Shown: positions 34,108 through 42,650 of the stretch, piece by piece
Layout of the letters: each line of letters opens with the position of its first letter
How positions within the stretch are numbered: position 1 is the stretch's first letter
Source: Paenibacillus sp. FSL H8-0332
GTDB taxonomy: Bacteria > Bacillota > Bacilli > Paenibacillales > Paenibacillaceae
Assembly (NCBI RefSeq): GCF_037963835.1
Contig: NZ_CP150145.1
Location: forward strand, 5,208,001 to 5,272,000
Length of the DNA stretch: 64,000 nt
Direction of reading: 5' to 3'
Translations under genes and position numbers: made by a program
Notes under the pieces: model-generated
The model's database searches: none
Seen by the model: only the letters and a program-made list of their open reading frames with translations
What the model was told of the DNA's origin: nothing

Positions 34108-35205
34108 TCACCTCGCATAACGGGATAAATTAAGCAGAATACCAAGAGCTGTGAGCATCAGGGTCAGCGATGAGCCGCCGTAGCTGATCAGCGGAAGCGT
34201 GATGCCCGTTACCGGAATCAGGCCGATCACTACACCGATGTTAATCACCACCTGAACCGCCACCATACAGACGATGCCTACGGCAAGATAGCTGCCGAAG
34301 CGGTCCGGCAGGCTCATGGCAACCTTCATTCCGCGCCAGATCAGCAGCAGGAACAGCAGCAGCACGGCCAGACCCCCGATGAATCCCAGCTCCTCGGCCA
34401 ATATTGAGAAAATAAAATCAGTCTGCGGCTCCGGGACGTAGCTGTACTTTTGCCGGCTCATTCCGAAGCCCAGTCCGCCCAGCCCTCCAGGACCCACCGC
34501 ATAGAGCGACTGGATGATCTGATACCCGGCGCCCAGCGGATCGGACCAGGGGTCCAGGAAAGCGGTGATCCGCTGCAGCCGGTAAGGCGCAGCGGCAATG
34601 AGCCCGGCGAACCCGGCCAGCCCCAGCGCACCGAGGGAGAGCAGATGCTTCATCCGCGCTCCCGCTGTGAAGACCATCATCAGGGCCGCACCGAACATGA
34701 CAGTGCCTGTGCCGAGATCCGGCTGCAGCATAATCAGCGCGAACGCGGAGCCGATCAGCGCAAGCGGCGGAAGCAGCCCGCGCATGAAGCTGGAGATGTC
34801 ATACTCCTCGGTTCCGAGCCACTTGGCCAGGAAGAGGATCATCCCCATCTTCATGAATTCAGAGGGCTGAATGCCGAAGGAGCTGATGCCGATCCAGCTG
34901 CGCGCACCGCCGCGCACCACTCCGATGCCTGGAATCAGCACCAGTACCAGCAGGAAGAAGCACACCAGCAAGAGCGGCCGGGCGAACTTCTTCAGCACCA
35001 GATAATCGGTGTTCGCCGTAATGAACATCGCGATGAGGCCAAGGCCTGCGAACAGCAGCTGTCTTTTGACAAAATAAAACGAATCGCCATAATTGCGGAA
35101 GCCCAGAACGGACCCGGCACTGTATACCATTACCATACCGATAGCCAGTAAAGCCAGTATCGGAAGCAGCAGCCAGATATCGGGCGCATGACGGGATTTG
35201 TTCAT
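34108..35205 (-). CDS. spoVE: SEDS-family glycan polymerase SpoVE/FtsW
   Basis: 365 residues with about ten membrane spans. SEDS proteins polymerise lipid II with a partner class B PBP. Seen: ALLAIGMVMVYSAG, FFLLVLVLIPGIGVVRGGARSWI, IQPSEFMKMGMILFLAKW, LIMLQPDLGTGTVMFGA and VTGITLPLISYGGSSLT, the core motifs. By position (between murD and murG) it corresponds to spoVE; it could also serve as the vegetative FtsW. ATG at 35205 has AGAGGTG upstream. Confidence 0.92.
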   Translation of the reverse strand: MNKSRHAPDIWLLLPILALLAIGMVMVYSAGSVLGFRNYGDSFYFVKRQLLFAGLGLIAMFITANTDYLVLKKFARPLLLVCFFLLVLVLIPGIGVVRGGARSWIGISSFGIQPSEFMKMGMILFLAKWLGTEEYDISSFMRGLLPPLALIGSAFALIMLQPDLGTGTVMFGAALMMVFTAGARMKHLLSLGALGLAGFAGLIAAAPYRLQRITAFLDPWSDPLGAGYQIIQSLYAVGPGGLGGLGFGMSRQKYSYVPEPQTDFIFSILAEELGFIGGLAVLLLFLLLIWRGMKVAMSLPDRFGSYLAVGIVCMVAVQVVINIGVVIGLIPVTGITLPLISYGGSSLTLMLTALGILLNLSRYAR

Positions 35206-35254
35206 CAGGAGCACACCTCTTGCATCCGTAGTAGGGGCTTATCCACCCCCCTAC

Positions 35255-36676
35255 TTAAAGGTTATGCACCGCCTCTTTAAAAATACGCCCGCGCTCCTCA
35301 TAGGAGGTAAACATATCCCAGCTGGCGCAGGCAGGGGACAAGAGAACTACATCCCCGGCTTCCGCCAAGGCGGAAGCCTCCCGCACAGCTTGCTCCAGCA
35401 CGGCAGCGGCACTCTCCCCATTATCGACGGAGATGACCGTCTTTACTCCTGCCAGCCGGGCTACAGCCGCCAGCTTGTCCCGGGTCTGCCCAAGCGCCAC
35501 CAGAGCTTTGACATTCTCTCCGAGGACAGGCAGCAGCTCCATATAATCCGAGCCGCGGTCCAAACCTCCGGCAATCAGAATGACCGGCTTCCGGAAAGAG
35601 GCCAGTGCCATGGAGGTAGCTTTGGAATTGGTAGCCTTGGAATTGTTATAATAGGCGGCCCCTGCCTTGTCCGTTACGTACTCCAGCCTGTGCTCCACCC
35701 CGCGGAAGGAAGCCAGCACCGGACCCAGCACCGCCGGGTCCGCCCCTGCGGCAATCGCAATACCGCAGGCAGCCAGCGCATTCCCCACATTGAAGCGGCC
35801 GGGAAGTCCAATAGAATCGACATCGGCTATTTCGGTCTCGCTCCCGGTGTAATCGCGGTAGATAATGACCCGCTTCAGCTCGTCAACCGTATCCTCCACG
35901 TAGGACGGGCGCACGAAGATACCCTGCACCAGCTCCTCGTTCATGGAGAAGGGCAGAATTCCCGCCTTCAGATAAGGTACCAGCTCGCGGCAGACCGGAT
36001 CATCCCAATTCAGCACAGCGGTATCCTCCGGTCCCTGATTGGCGAACAGCTTGGATTTGGAGGCTACATAATCCTCCATGCCCCCATGGTAGTCCAGGTG
36101 GGTCTCCGCCACATTCAGCAAGGCAGCAATCTTGGGCCGGAAGGCTTCCGTGCCCTTCAGCTGGAAGCTGCTTAGTTCGACCACCATCCAGTTGTCCGCC
36201 TCAGCCTCCTGTGCGGCCTGAGAGAGCGGTGTTCCTATGTTCCCGGCCACAATGGGGTGCATCCCTGCCGCCTCCAGCATATGGCCCACCCAGGTCGTTG
36301 TAGTGGTCTTGCCGTTGGAGCCGGTGATGCCGATCATCGGGGCAGCGCAGAGATGATACGCTACCTCCACCTCGGTCACCACCTCAATCCCCAGCTCCAG
36401 CGCCTGTTGTACCGGAGCGGCCGAATAGGGAATTCCCGGGTTCTTGACAACCAGCTCCACGCCCTCGTGGATCAGGCTCTCCGGATGCCCGCCGCATATA
36501 ACAGAAATTCCCAAAGATTCCAGTTCGGAAGCTTCGGGACTCTGATCTCTTTCCTTTTTATCATTGACCGTCACCACAGCGCCGTGTTCATGCAGCACCT
36601 TGGCCACCTGGACGCCGCTTTTGGCGAGCCCCAGGACGACCACCTGTTGACCACGGTACAGATCCGGATGTTTCAT
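35255..36676 (-). CDS. murD: UDP-N-acetylmuramoyl-L-alanine:D-glutamate ligase
   Basis: 473 residues. It adds D-Glu to UDP-MurNAc-L-Ala with ATP. Seen: VVVLGLAKSGVQVAKVLHEHG (N-terminal Rossmann), MIGITGSNGKTTTTTW (ATP loop), ELSSFQLKGTE, NVAETHLDYHGG, GVEHRLEYV and AYYNNSKATNSKAT, all Mur ligase marks. It starts 3 bases after the mraY stop. Confidence 0.97.
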   Translation of the reverse strand: MKHPDLYRGQQVVVLGLAKSGVQVAKVLHEHGAVVTVNDKKERDQSPEASELESLGISVICGGHPESLIHEGVELVVKNPGIPYSAAPVQQALELGIEVVTEVEVAYHLCAAPMIGITGSNGKTTTTTWVGHMLEAAGMHPIVAGNIGTPLSQAAQEAEADNWMVVELSSFQLKGTEAFRPKIAALLNVAETHLDYHGGMEDYVASKSKLFANQGPEDTAVLNWDDPVCRELVPYLKAGILPFSMNEELVQGIFVRPSYVEDTVDELKRVIIYRDYTGSETEIADVDSIGLPGRFNVGNALAACGIAIAAGADPAVLGPVLASFRGVEHRLEYVTDKAGAAYYNNSKATNSKATSMALASFRKPVILIAGGLDRGSDYMELLPVLGENVKALVALGQTRDKLAAVARLAGVKTVISVDNGESAAAVLEQAVREASALAEAGDVVLLSPACASWDMFTSYEERGRIFKEAVHNL

Positions 36677-36679
36677 TCG

Positions 36680-37645
36680 TTACAACCCCTTGATGAGATA
36701 TAGTCCAGCTGCCGCCAGCACGAGGCCTACCGCCCAGAAGGAGACGACTACACGCCACTCCGACCAGCCGCCCAGCTCAAAGTGATGATGGATCGGGCTC
36801 ATTCTGAATACCCGTTTGCCGCGTGTCTTAAACGAAGCAACCTGAATAATCACGGACAGCATTTCAACCACGAAGACCCCGCCGATGACCACAAAGAGCA
36901 GCTCGGTCTTGGTGACAATCGCAATCGCGCCAATCGCCCCGCCGATCCCGAAGGAGCCGAAATCACCCATGAACACCTTGGCAGGATGGGCATTGAATAC
37001 GAGAAAGCCAAGCACTGCGCCAATCATCGCAGCCGCACAGACACCAGCGGCAATCGAGGTTGCCTGCATGGCTACCACCGCGAAGGCTGCGAGCGCAATC
37101 GCGCTTACACCTGACAGCAGACCATCCACACCGTCCGTGAAGTTAACGGCATTCGTGACCGCCATCATCATCAGCACAATGAACGGATAATAGAACCAGG
37201 GGCCCCAGTCCAAGCTGAAGGAGGTTCCCGGAACGCTGATATTCGTATTATGCCCGGCAGAGATTAGCAGGACACTTAGCACAACGCCGACCAGCAGCTG
37301 GCCCAGCAGCTTCTGGCGCGCCGTAAGGCCGAGTGAGCGCTTGAACACAATTTTGATATAATCATCCAGGAATCCAATGAGTCCATAACCCAGTGTAGCG
37401 GCCAGCAGTACATAGAAATCCGAATTAATCACCGAGAATTTCAGAAAAGACAGCGTGAACGCGACCATGATGATTATTCCGCCCATGGTAGGGGTTCCCG
37501 CCTTTTTCAGATGGGTCTGGGGCCCGTCGTCACGAACCTGCTGTCCCAGCTTAAGCCGGCGCAGCAGCGGTATGATCAGCGGAGCGGCAATGACCGCAAG
37601 GATAAAGGACACAGCAATAGTCAGCAGAAGTAATTGATAATCCAT
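36680..37645 (-). CDS. mraY: Phospho-N-acetylmuramoyl-pentapeptide transferase
   Basis: 321 residues, ten membrane spans. It makes lipid I by moving phospho-MurNAc-pentapeptide to undecaprenyl phosphate. Seen: LKKAGTPTMGGIIIM, GFLDDYIKI (aspartates of the active site), NAVNFTDGVDGLLSG and FMGDFGSFGIGGAIG, and the PIHHHFELGG motif near the C-terminus. It lies between murF and murD. Confidence 0.98.
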   Translation of the reverse strand: MDYQLLLLTIAVSFILAVIAAPLIIPLLRRLKLGQQVRDDGPQTHLKKAGTPTMGGIIIMVAFTLSFLKFSVINSDFYVLLAATLGYGLIGFLDDYIKIVFKRSLGLTARQKLLGQLLVGVVLSVLLISAGHNTNISVPGTSFSLDWGPWFYYPFIVLMMMAVTNAVNFTDGVDGLLSGVSAIALAAFAVVAMQATSIAAGVCAAAMIGAVLGFLVFNAHPAKVFMGDFGSFGIGGAIGAIAIVTKTELLFVVIGGVFVVEMLSVIIQVASFKTRGKRVFRMSPIHHHFELGGWSEWRVVVSFWAVGLVLAAAGLYLIKGL

Positions 37646-37661
37646 GGGTACACCCCTCCTT

Positions 37662-39074
37662 TTAGTTAGAATTCACTTCAGAATGTTCTTTCAAGCGGTG
37701 GAGCACTTCCTCCAGACGCATCCCTCTGGATGCTTTGAACAACACAACATCATCATTGCCGCACATCGCGGTCAAGGCATTGATCAAGGCTTCTTTATCT
37801 GTAAAAGCAAAGATATGCCCAGCCTCGAACCGCTCCGAAGCCGCCGCCGCAAGCTGTGCTGACAGCGGGCCGAAGGTGAAGACATCATCCGTCAGCGCCG
37901 GGTCGAGATAGCTGCCGATCTGCCGGTGGAACTGAAGCTCCTCCGGCCCGAGTTCCAGCATGTCTCCCAGCACCGCGATTCTGCGTCCGCTGCATTTCAT
38001 GGACTGCAGCACATCAATCGCCGCCCTCATGGAGGTCGGGCTTGCATTGTAGGCATCATTCAGCAGAACCAGCCCGCTTGCCGCCTGAATAACCTCAATC
38101 CGCATACCGGTAAGCTTGAGGCCTCTTAGTCCTTCTGCCATATTCTCATCGGTCACCTTATAATGACGCGCTACTGCTAGCGCAGCGAGCGCATTAATTA
38201 CATTATGCTGTCCCGGCAGCGGAAGGGTGAAGGCTCGCTCCCCATGCCGCAGCGTGGTGAAGGTCATCCCCCCGCTGTGCGTCATCAGGCCGGTCGGATA
38301 ATCATCATTGTCAGCCGACTGCCCGAAGCGGAAGGTATGCAGCCCTTCAGGCGTGCGGAATCCTGGCTCTGCCAGAACCTCGGCAAGCAGCGGCTCATCC
38401 CCGTTATAGATCAGCAGCCCGCCCGGCTGAAGTCCGTCCACAATCTCCAGCTTGGCTCTGGCAATCTCCTTGCGGGAGCCAAGCTGCAGCAGATGGGATT
38501 CGCCGACATTGGTAATCACCGCTACGTCAGGAGAAGCGAGCAGAGATAACAGGGCGATCTCTCCCCGTGAGCTCATGCCCATCTCCAGCACCGCGATTTC
38601 CACATCACTGTCCATGGAGAGAATCGTAAGCGGCAGGCCGATATGATTGTTGAAGTTGCCTTGAGTCTTGTGTACCTTGTACTGCACTTCCAGCAGGGCC
38701 GTAATCATATCCTTGGTCGTCGTCTTGCCGTTGCTTCCCGTTACGGCAACCACCCGGGGGGCAACCTCGGCCAAATAGGCGGAGGACAGCTTCTGCAGTG
38801 CCGCTAAAGTGTCCTCTACCAGAATAACCCCGCCGCCTGCGGGTGCTGGCCCCTTATCCCTCTGCCAGAGGGTAGCGGCAGCTCCCGCCGCCAGGGAAGC
38901 GGCCGCATAGTGATGGCCGTCGAAGTTCTCTCCAACCAGCGGGACGAACAGGCAGTCCGGCGATATTTTGCGCGAATCGGTTACGACTCCATGAATCTCT
39001 ATATCCTTAGCTTCGGATGAGGACAGCTCTCCTCCGCACATTTCCGCGACATTATTCAATGTTCTAATAATCAA
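37662..39074 (-). CDS. murF: UDP-MurNAc-tripeptide:D-Ala-D-Ala ligase
   Basis: 470 residues. It adds D-Ala-D-Ala to complete the pentapeptide. Seen: RVVAVTGSNGKTTTKDMI (ATP loop), GNFNNHIGLPLTIL, LEMGMSSRGEIALL, ITNVGESHL, LLNDAYNASPTSMRAAI and LGDMLELG. The start is TTG at 39074, overlapping the murE stop (TTGA). Confidence 0.97.
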   Translation of the reverse strand: MIIRTLNNVAEMCGGELSSSEAKDIEIHGVVTDSRKISPDCLFVPLVGENFDGHHYAAASLAAGAAATLWQRDKGPAPAGGGVILVEDTLAALQKLSSAYLAEVAPRVVAVTGSNGKTTTKDMITALLEVQYKVHKTQGNFNNHIGLPLTILSMDSDVEIAVLEMGMSSRGEIALLSLLASPDVAVITNVGESHLLQLGSRKEIARAKLEIVDGLQPGGLLIYNGDEPLLAEVLAEPGFRTPEGLHTFRFGQSADNDDYPTGLMTHSGGMTFTTLRHGERAFTLPLPGQHNVINALAALAVARHYKVTDENMAEGLRGLKLTGMRIEVIQAASGLVLLNDAYNASPTSMRAAIDVLQSMKCSGRRIAVLGDMLELGPEELQFHRQIGSYLDPALTDDVFTFGPLSAQLAAAASERFEAGHIFAFTDKEALINALTAMCGNDDVVLFKASRGMRLEEVLHRLKEHSEVNSN

Positions 39075-40558
39075 TAGCTTCGGCCCCTTATCACTTCTTT
39101 GGCAACGATGCGGTCATCGAAATCATGAACGACTCCCTTGATCAGCTGATAGGTCTCATGACCTTTCCCCGCAATCAATACTACATCGCCGGGGCTTGCC
39201 ATTTCAATAGCTTTTGTGATGGCTTCCCGCCGGTCCGGGATCATCTCGTAGCGCTCACGGGCTACACCATCCTCGCGCAGACCCGCCTCAATATCGGCCA
39301 GAATCTGCAGCGGGTCCTCCGTCCGGGGATTGTCGGAGGTGACCAGCACATGGTCGCTGTATTTAGCAGCTATTTTGCCCATAAGCGGCCGTTTGGTCGT
39401 ATCGCGGTCCCCGCCGCACCCAAAGACCGTGAGCACCTTGCCCGTTGCGAATTCACATACCGCCTTCAGCACATTCTCCAGACCGTCCGGCGTATGCGCA
39501 TAGTCAACGATGACTGCGAAATCCTGCCCGGCATCCACCGATTCGACCCGGCCGTCCACGCCCGCTACCGACTCCAGACTGGCCTTGATGTCCGCAAGCG
39601 GCACATCCTCCAGAGTAGCAGCCGTAATGGCCGCAAGCGCATTATAGACGTTGAACTTGCCGACCATGCGAAGCGAAATATCCGTCTCACCTTTAAACGT
39701 CTCCACGTGGAAAAATGTTCCTTTAGAAGTGATCGATATTTGCGATGCCCGGACATTAGCGGCCTTGTCGATACCATATGTAATGACCTCCGCTGCGGTC
39801 TGGGCGGCAAAATAGGCGCTGGCTTCATCGTCGGCATTCAGCACGGCATATTTGCGTTCTTCCTTCCACGGGGAGATCACGTTGCCGAGCCGCGAGAAGA
39901 ACAAGCCCTTCACTGCGCGGTATTCCTCCATCGTATGGTGGTAATCCAGATGATCCTGGGACAGATTCGTAAAAATCGCTGTGCGGAAGTCGGTCCCTTT
40001 CACCCGCCCCTGCTGGAGCGCATGCGAGGATACTTCCATCACACAGCACTGCACGCCCTTAAGCGCCATATGATTCAGGCTGCGCTGAAGCTCCAGCGAT
40101 TCCTGAGTCGTACCGGACATCGGATAGCTCTGACCGTCATACCGCATCTGGATGGTACCGATCAGTCCGGTCTTCACCCCATGATCCTGCATGATCCGTT
40201 CAATCAGATAAGTGGTGGTCGTCTTGCCGTTGGTGCCGGTGATGCCGATCAGCTTCATCCGGCTGCTGGGTGAACTGAAGAAGGCATTGGACAGCACAGA
40301 CATGGCATAACGGCAGTCATCCACCACGATCTGCGGCAGGTCAATGTCCAGCTTCCGTTCGCAGACCAGGGCAGCCGCGCCCTTGGCGGCAGCCTGCGGC
40401 GCGTAATCATGTCCGTCCACCGTATGTCCGGGCAGACAGATGAACAAATCGCCCGGACCCACCTTGCGTGAATCGGCCTGCAAATCCGAAATTTCTACGT
40501 CTCCGTCCCCGTATAGACGGGCAGCGGCCAGACAAGAAGAGAGTTCCTTTATTAACAT
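39071..40558 (-). CDS. murE: UDP-MurNAc-tripeptide synthetase, meso-diaminopimelate adding
   Basis: 495 residues. It adds the third residue of the stem peptide. Seen: IGITGTNGKTTTTYLIERI (ATP loop), MEVSSHALQQGRVKGT, FTNLSQDHLDYHHTMEEY, VDYAHTPDGLENVL and SDNPRTEDPLQI; DNPR is the motif that selects meso-DAP over L-lysine. It follows spoVD by 73 bases and overlaps murF. Confidence 0.97.
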   Translation of the reverse strand: MLIKELSSCLAAARLYGDGDVEISDLQADSRKVGPGDLFICLPGHTVDGHDYAPQAAAKGAAALVCERKLDIDLPQIVVDDCRYAMSVLSNAFFSSPSSRMKLIGITGTNGKTTTTYLIERIMQDHGVKTGLIGTIQMRYDGQSYPMSGTTQESLELQRSLNHMALKGVQCCVMEVSSHALQQGRVKGTDFRTAIFTNLSQDHLDYHHTMEEYRAVKGLFFSRLGNVISPWKEERKYAVLNADDEASAYFAAQTAAEVITYGIDKAANVRASQISITSKGTFFHVETFKGETDISLRMVGKFNVYNALAAITAATLEDVPLADIKASLESVAGVDGRVESVDAGQDFAVIVDYAHTPDGLENVLKAVCEFATGKVLTVFGCGGDRDTTKRPLMGKIAAKYSDHVLVTSDNPRTEDPLQILADIEAGLREDGVARERYEMIPDRREAITKAIEMASPGDVVLIAGKGHETYQLIKGVVHDFDDRIVAKEVIRGRSY

Positions 40559-40584
40559 ACCTATCCCTCACTCTGCATAAAATC

Positions 40585-40613
40585 ATTATATTTTGGGTAA
40601 ATTATCCATCTAA
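40585..40613 (-). promoter_or_regulatory. Possible sigma-A promoter ahead of murE
   Basis: TTAGAT (40608-40613), 17 bases, then TATAAT (40585-40590) on the minus strand, within the 73-base spoVD-murE gap. ATAATGATTT also occurs twice here. It would let murE and later genes be expressed when spoVD transcription is off. Confidence 0.5.
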
Positions 40614-40631
40614 ATCATTATATGATATGTC

Positions 40632-42560
40632 TTAAGGTTCACTTGGCGTTCCCATGTAAATCCGGATAGTGGAGCCCTGCTCTACTCTTGCCCCGGCCTT
40701 CGGTGCCTGGTTGATCACGGTATTGCCTGAGCCGGAACGGACCAGCATGAAATTCATGTTCAGGTCCTCGTAGATATCCTGAACGGTAGCTCCCGTAAGA
40801 TCAGGGACCGTCACTATGGGGGTCTCGCCGTACTTATAAGTTCTTGGCAGCTGATCCGTACGCTTAGGAACCTTGAGGTACAGAAGAGAATCCTCAAGAA
40901 TATTCTGGACAATCGGAGCGGCAACTACACCCCCGAACTGAATTCCCTTCGGGTTATCGACCGCCGTATAGACCACGATCTGCGGATCATCCGCCGGTGC
41001 AAAGCCGATAAAGGATACGATATGCTCCGTAGGAGAATACCGGCCGTTGATTACTTTCTGTGCTGTCCCTGTCTTGCCGCCCACACGGTAGCCGTCAATA
41101 AATGCCGGCCGGCCTGTGCCTTTGGCAACCACGCTCTCAAGGGCAGCCCGCACTTTCTTTGAGGTCTCCTCCGAGATCACCTGCCGCACTTCCTCCGGTT
41201 CGGTCTCAGAGACAACGTTCCCGGTATCCGGGTTAATCCAGGCCTTGGCCACATGCGGAGTATACAGCTTGCCGCCGTTGATGGCTGCCGATACTGCAGC
41301 AATCTGCTGGATCGGCGTGACGGATACCCCCTGGCCGAAGGCAGTGGTCGCCAGCTCCACCGGGCCCACCTGGGCCGGCTTGAACAGAATCCCATTCGCT
41401 TCCCCATTCAGATCGATGCCCGTCTTGCTCCCGAAGCCGAAATCACGGATATATTTGAACAGTGTATCCTTACCCAGACGCTGCCCCAGGGCTACGAAGC
41501 CCGGGTTACAGGAGTTCTCGACCACTTCAAGGAAGGTCTGGCTTCCGTGTCCGCCCTTCTTCCAGCAGCGCAGCTTCGCTCCTCCTACCTCAATATAGCC
41601 CGGATCGAAAAAATGCTCATGCTGCAGATCCACCTTCCCCTCCTGCAATGCCGCAGCCAGAGTTATGATCTTGAAGGTAGAGCCCGGTTCATAGGTCATC
41701 CAGATCGGAAGATTACGGTTATATACCTCGGCATCGTACTCCTGGTAAGTCCCCGGTTCATAACCCGGCCGGCTCGCCATCGCCAGAATCTCGCCATTGC
41801 GGGGGTCCATGGCAATAGACCAGGCCCCCTGCGCCTGATACTTCACCATAGCCTGATCCAGCTCACGTTCCATAATGGATTGAATCTGCTTGTCGATGGT
41901 CAGCTGCAGGCTAAGTCCATCCTGCGGCTCGGTGTACTTCTCGGAGGACCCGGGCATCAGCCGGCCTCCGGCATCAGAGAGGTAGGAGATATTGCCCGCG
42001 CTCCCCTGAAGCAGCTTATCATAGATGCTCTCGATCCCGGTAATCCCCTGATTGTCGATTCCAGTAAAGCCCAGAATATGTGCGGCAAGATCCCCGAAGG
42101 GATAATACCGTTTGTTATCCTCAGCGACAACGATGCCCGGCAGCTGCAAATTACGGATGCTCGCGGCAAGCTCCATCGTAATTTTGCGGCCGCCGGGCTG
42201 CAGTTTCACTGAGGCTTTCTTTTGGGTCAGCAGCGTGACCAGCTTCTCCTCGGTCATGCCGAGCAGGGGAGCCAGCCGCTTCGCGGTCTGTTCCTTCTCC
42301 TTCACCTGTACAGGAATGGCATAAACCGTTGGTGAGCTGATATTGTAAGCCAGCGCCACGCCTTCCCTGTCCAATATCTCACCGCGTTTGGCGGTGAAGG
42401 GGATATTCCGCCGCCATAAATCCTCGGCCCTCTCGCTCAGCTTCTCACCCTGGGTTAACTGTACATAGGCAAGACGCACAGCCAGCGCGCCGAACAACAC
42501 GGCCAGTCCCAGCAGCGTCCATAGCATTCTCCGCCGGCTTACGACTTTTGATACCTTCAT
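40632..42560 (-). CDS. spoVD: Class B penicillin-binding protein, SpoVD type
   Basis: 642 residues: short cytoplasmic N-terminus, one membrane span (about residues 10-32), a PBP dimer domain, a transpeptidase domain with STFK (in EPGSTFKIITLAA), SCN (VENSCNPGF) and KTG (GGKTGTAQK), and one C-terminal PASTA domain (VTVPDLTGATVQDIYEDL). One PASTA fits SpoVD, which makes spore cortex peptidoglycan with SpoVE. ATG at 42560 has GGGGAG upstream. It follows pbpB. Confidence 0.93.
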   Translation of the reverse strand: MKVSKVVSRRRMLWTLLGLAVLFGALAVRLAYVQLTQGEKLSERAEDLWRRNIPFTAKRGEILDREGVALAYNISSPTVYAIPVQVKEKEQTAKRLAPLLGMTEEKLVTLLTQKKASVKLQPGGRKITMELAASIRNLQLPGIVVAEDNKRYYPFGDLAAHILGFTGIDNQGITGIESIYDKLLQGSAGNISYLSDAGGRLMPGSSEKYTEPQDGLSLQLTIDKQIQSIMERELDQAMVKYQAQGAWSIAMDPRNGEILAMASRPGYEPGTYQEYDAEVYNRNLPIWMTYEPGSTFKIITLAAALQEGKVDLQHEHFFDPGYIEVGGAKLRCWKKGGHGSQTFLEVVENSCNPGFVALGQRLGKDTLFKYIRDFGFGSKTGIDLNGEANGILFKPAQVGPVELATTAFGQGVSVTPIQQIAAVSAAINGGKLYTPHVAKAWINPDTGNVVSETEPEEVRQVISEETSKKVRAALESVVAKGTGRPAFIDGYRVGGKTGTAQKVINGRYSPTEHIVSFIGFAPADDPQIVVYTAVDNPKGIQFGGVVAAPIVQNILEDSLLYLKVPKRTDQLPRTYKYGETPIVTVPDLTGATVQDIYEDLNMNFMLVRSGSGNTVINQAPKAGARVEQGSTIRIYMGTPSEP

Positions 42561-42650
42561 TGTGATCTCCCCGCTTTCGCTCATAGACATGATCTCTTAC
42601 CTTCATGACTATTCGGGACAAACAGGGGTTAGAACAAGCCTGCCAAGGCG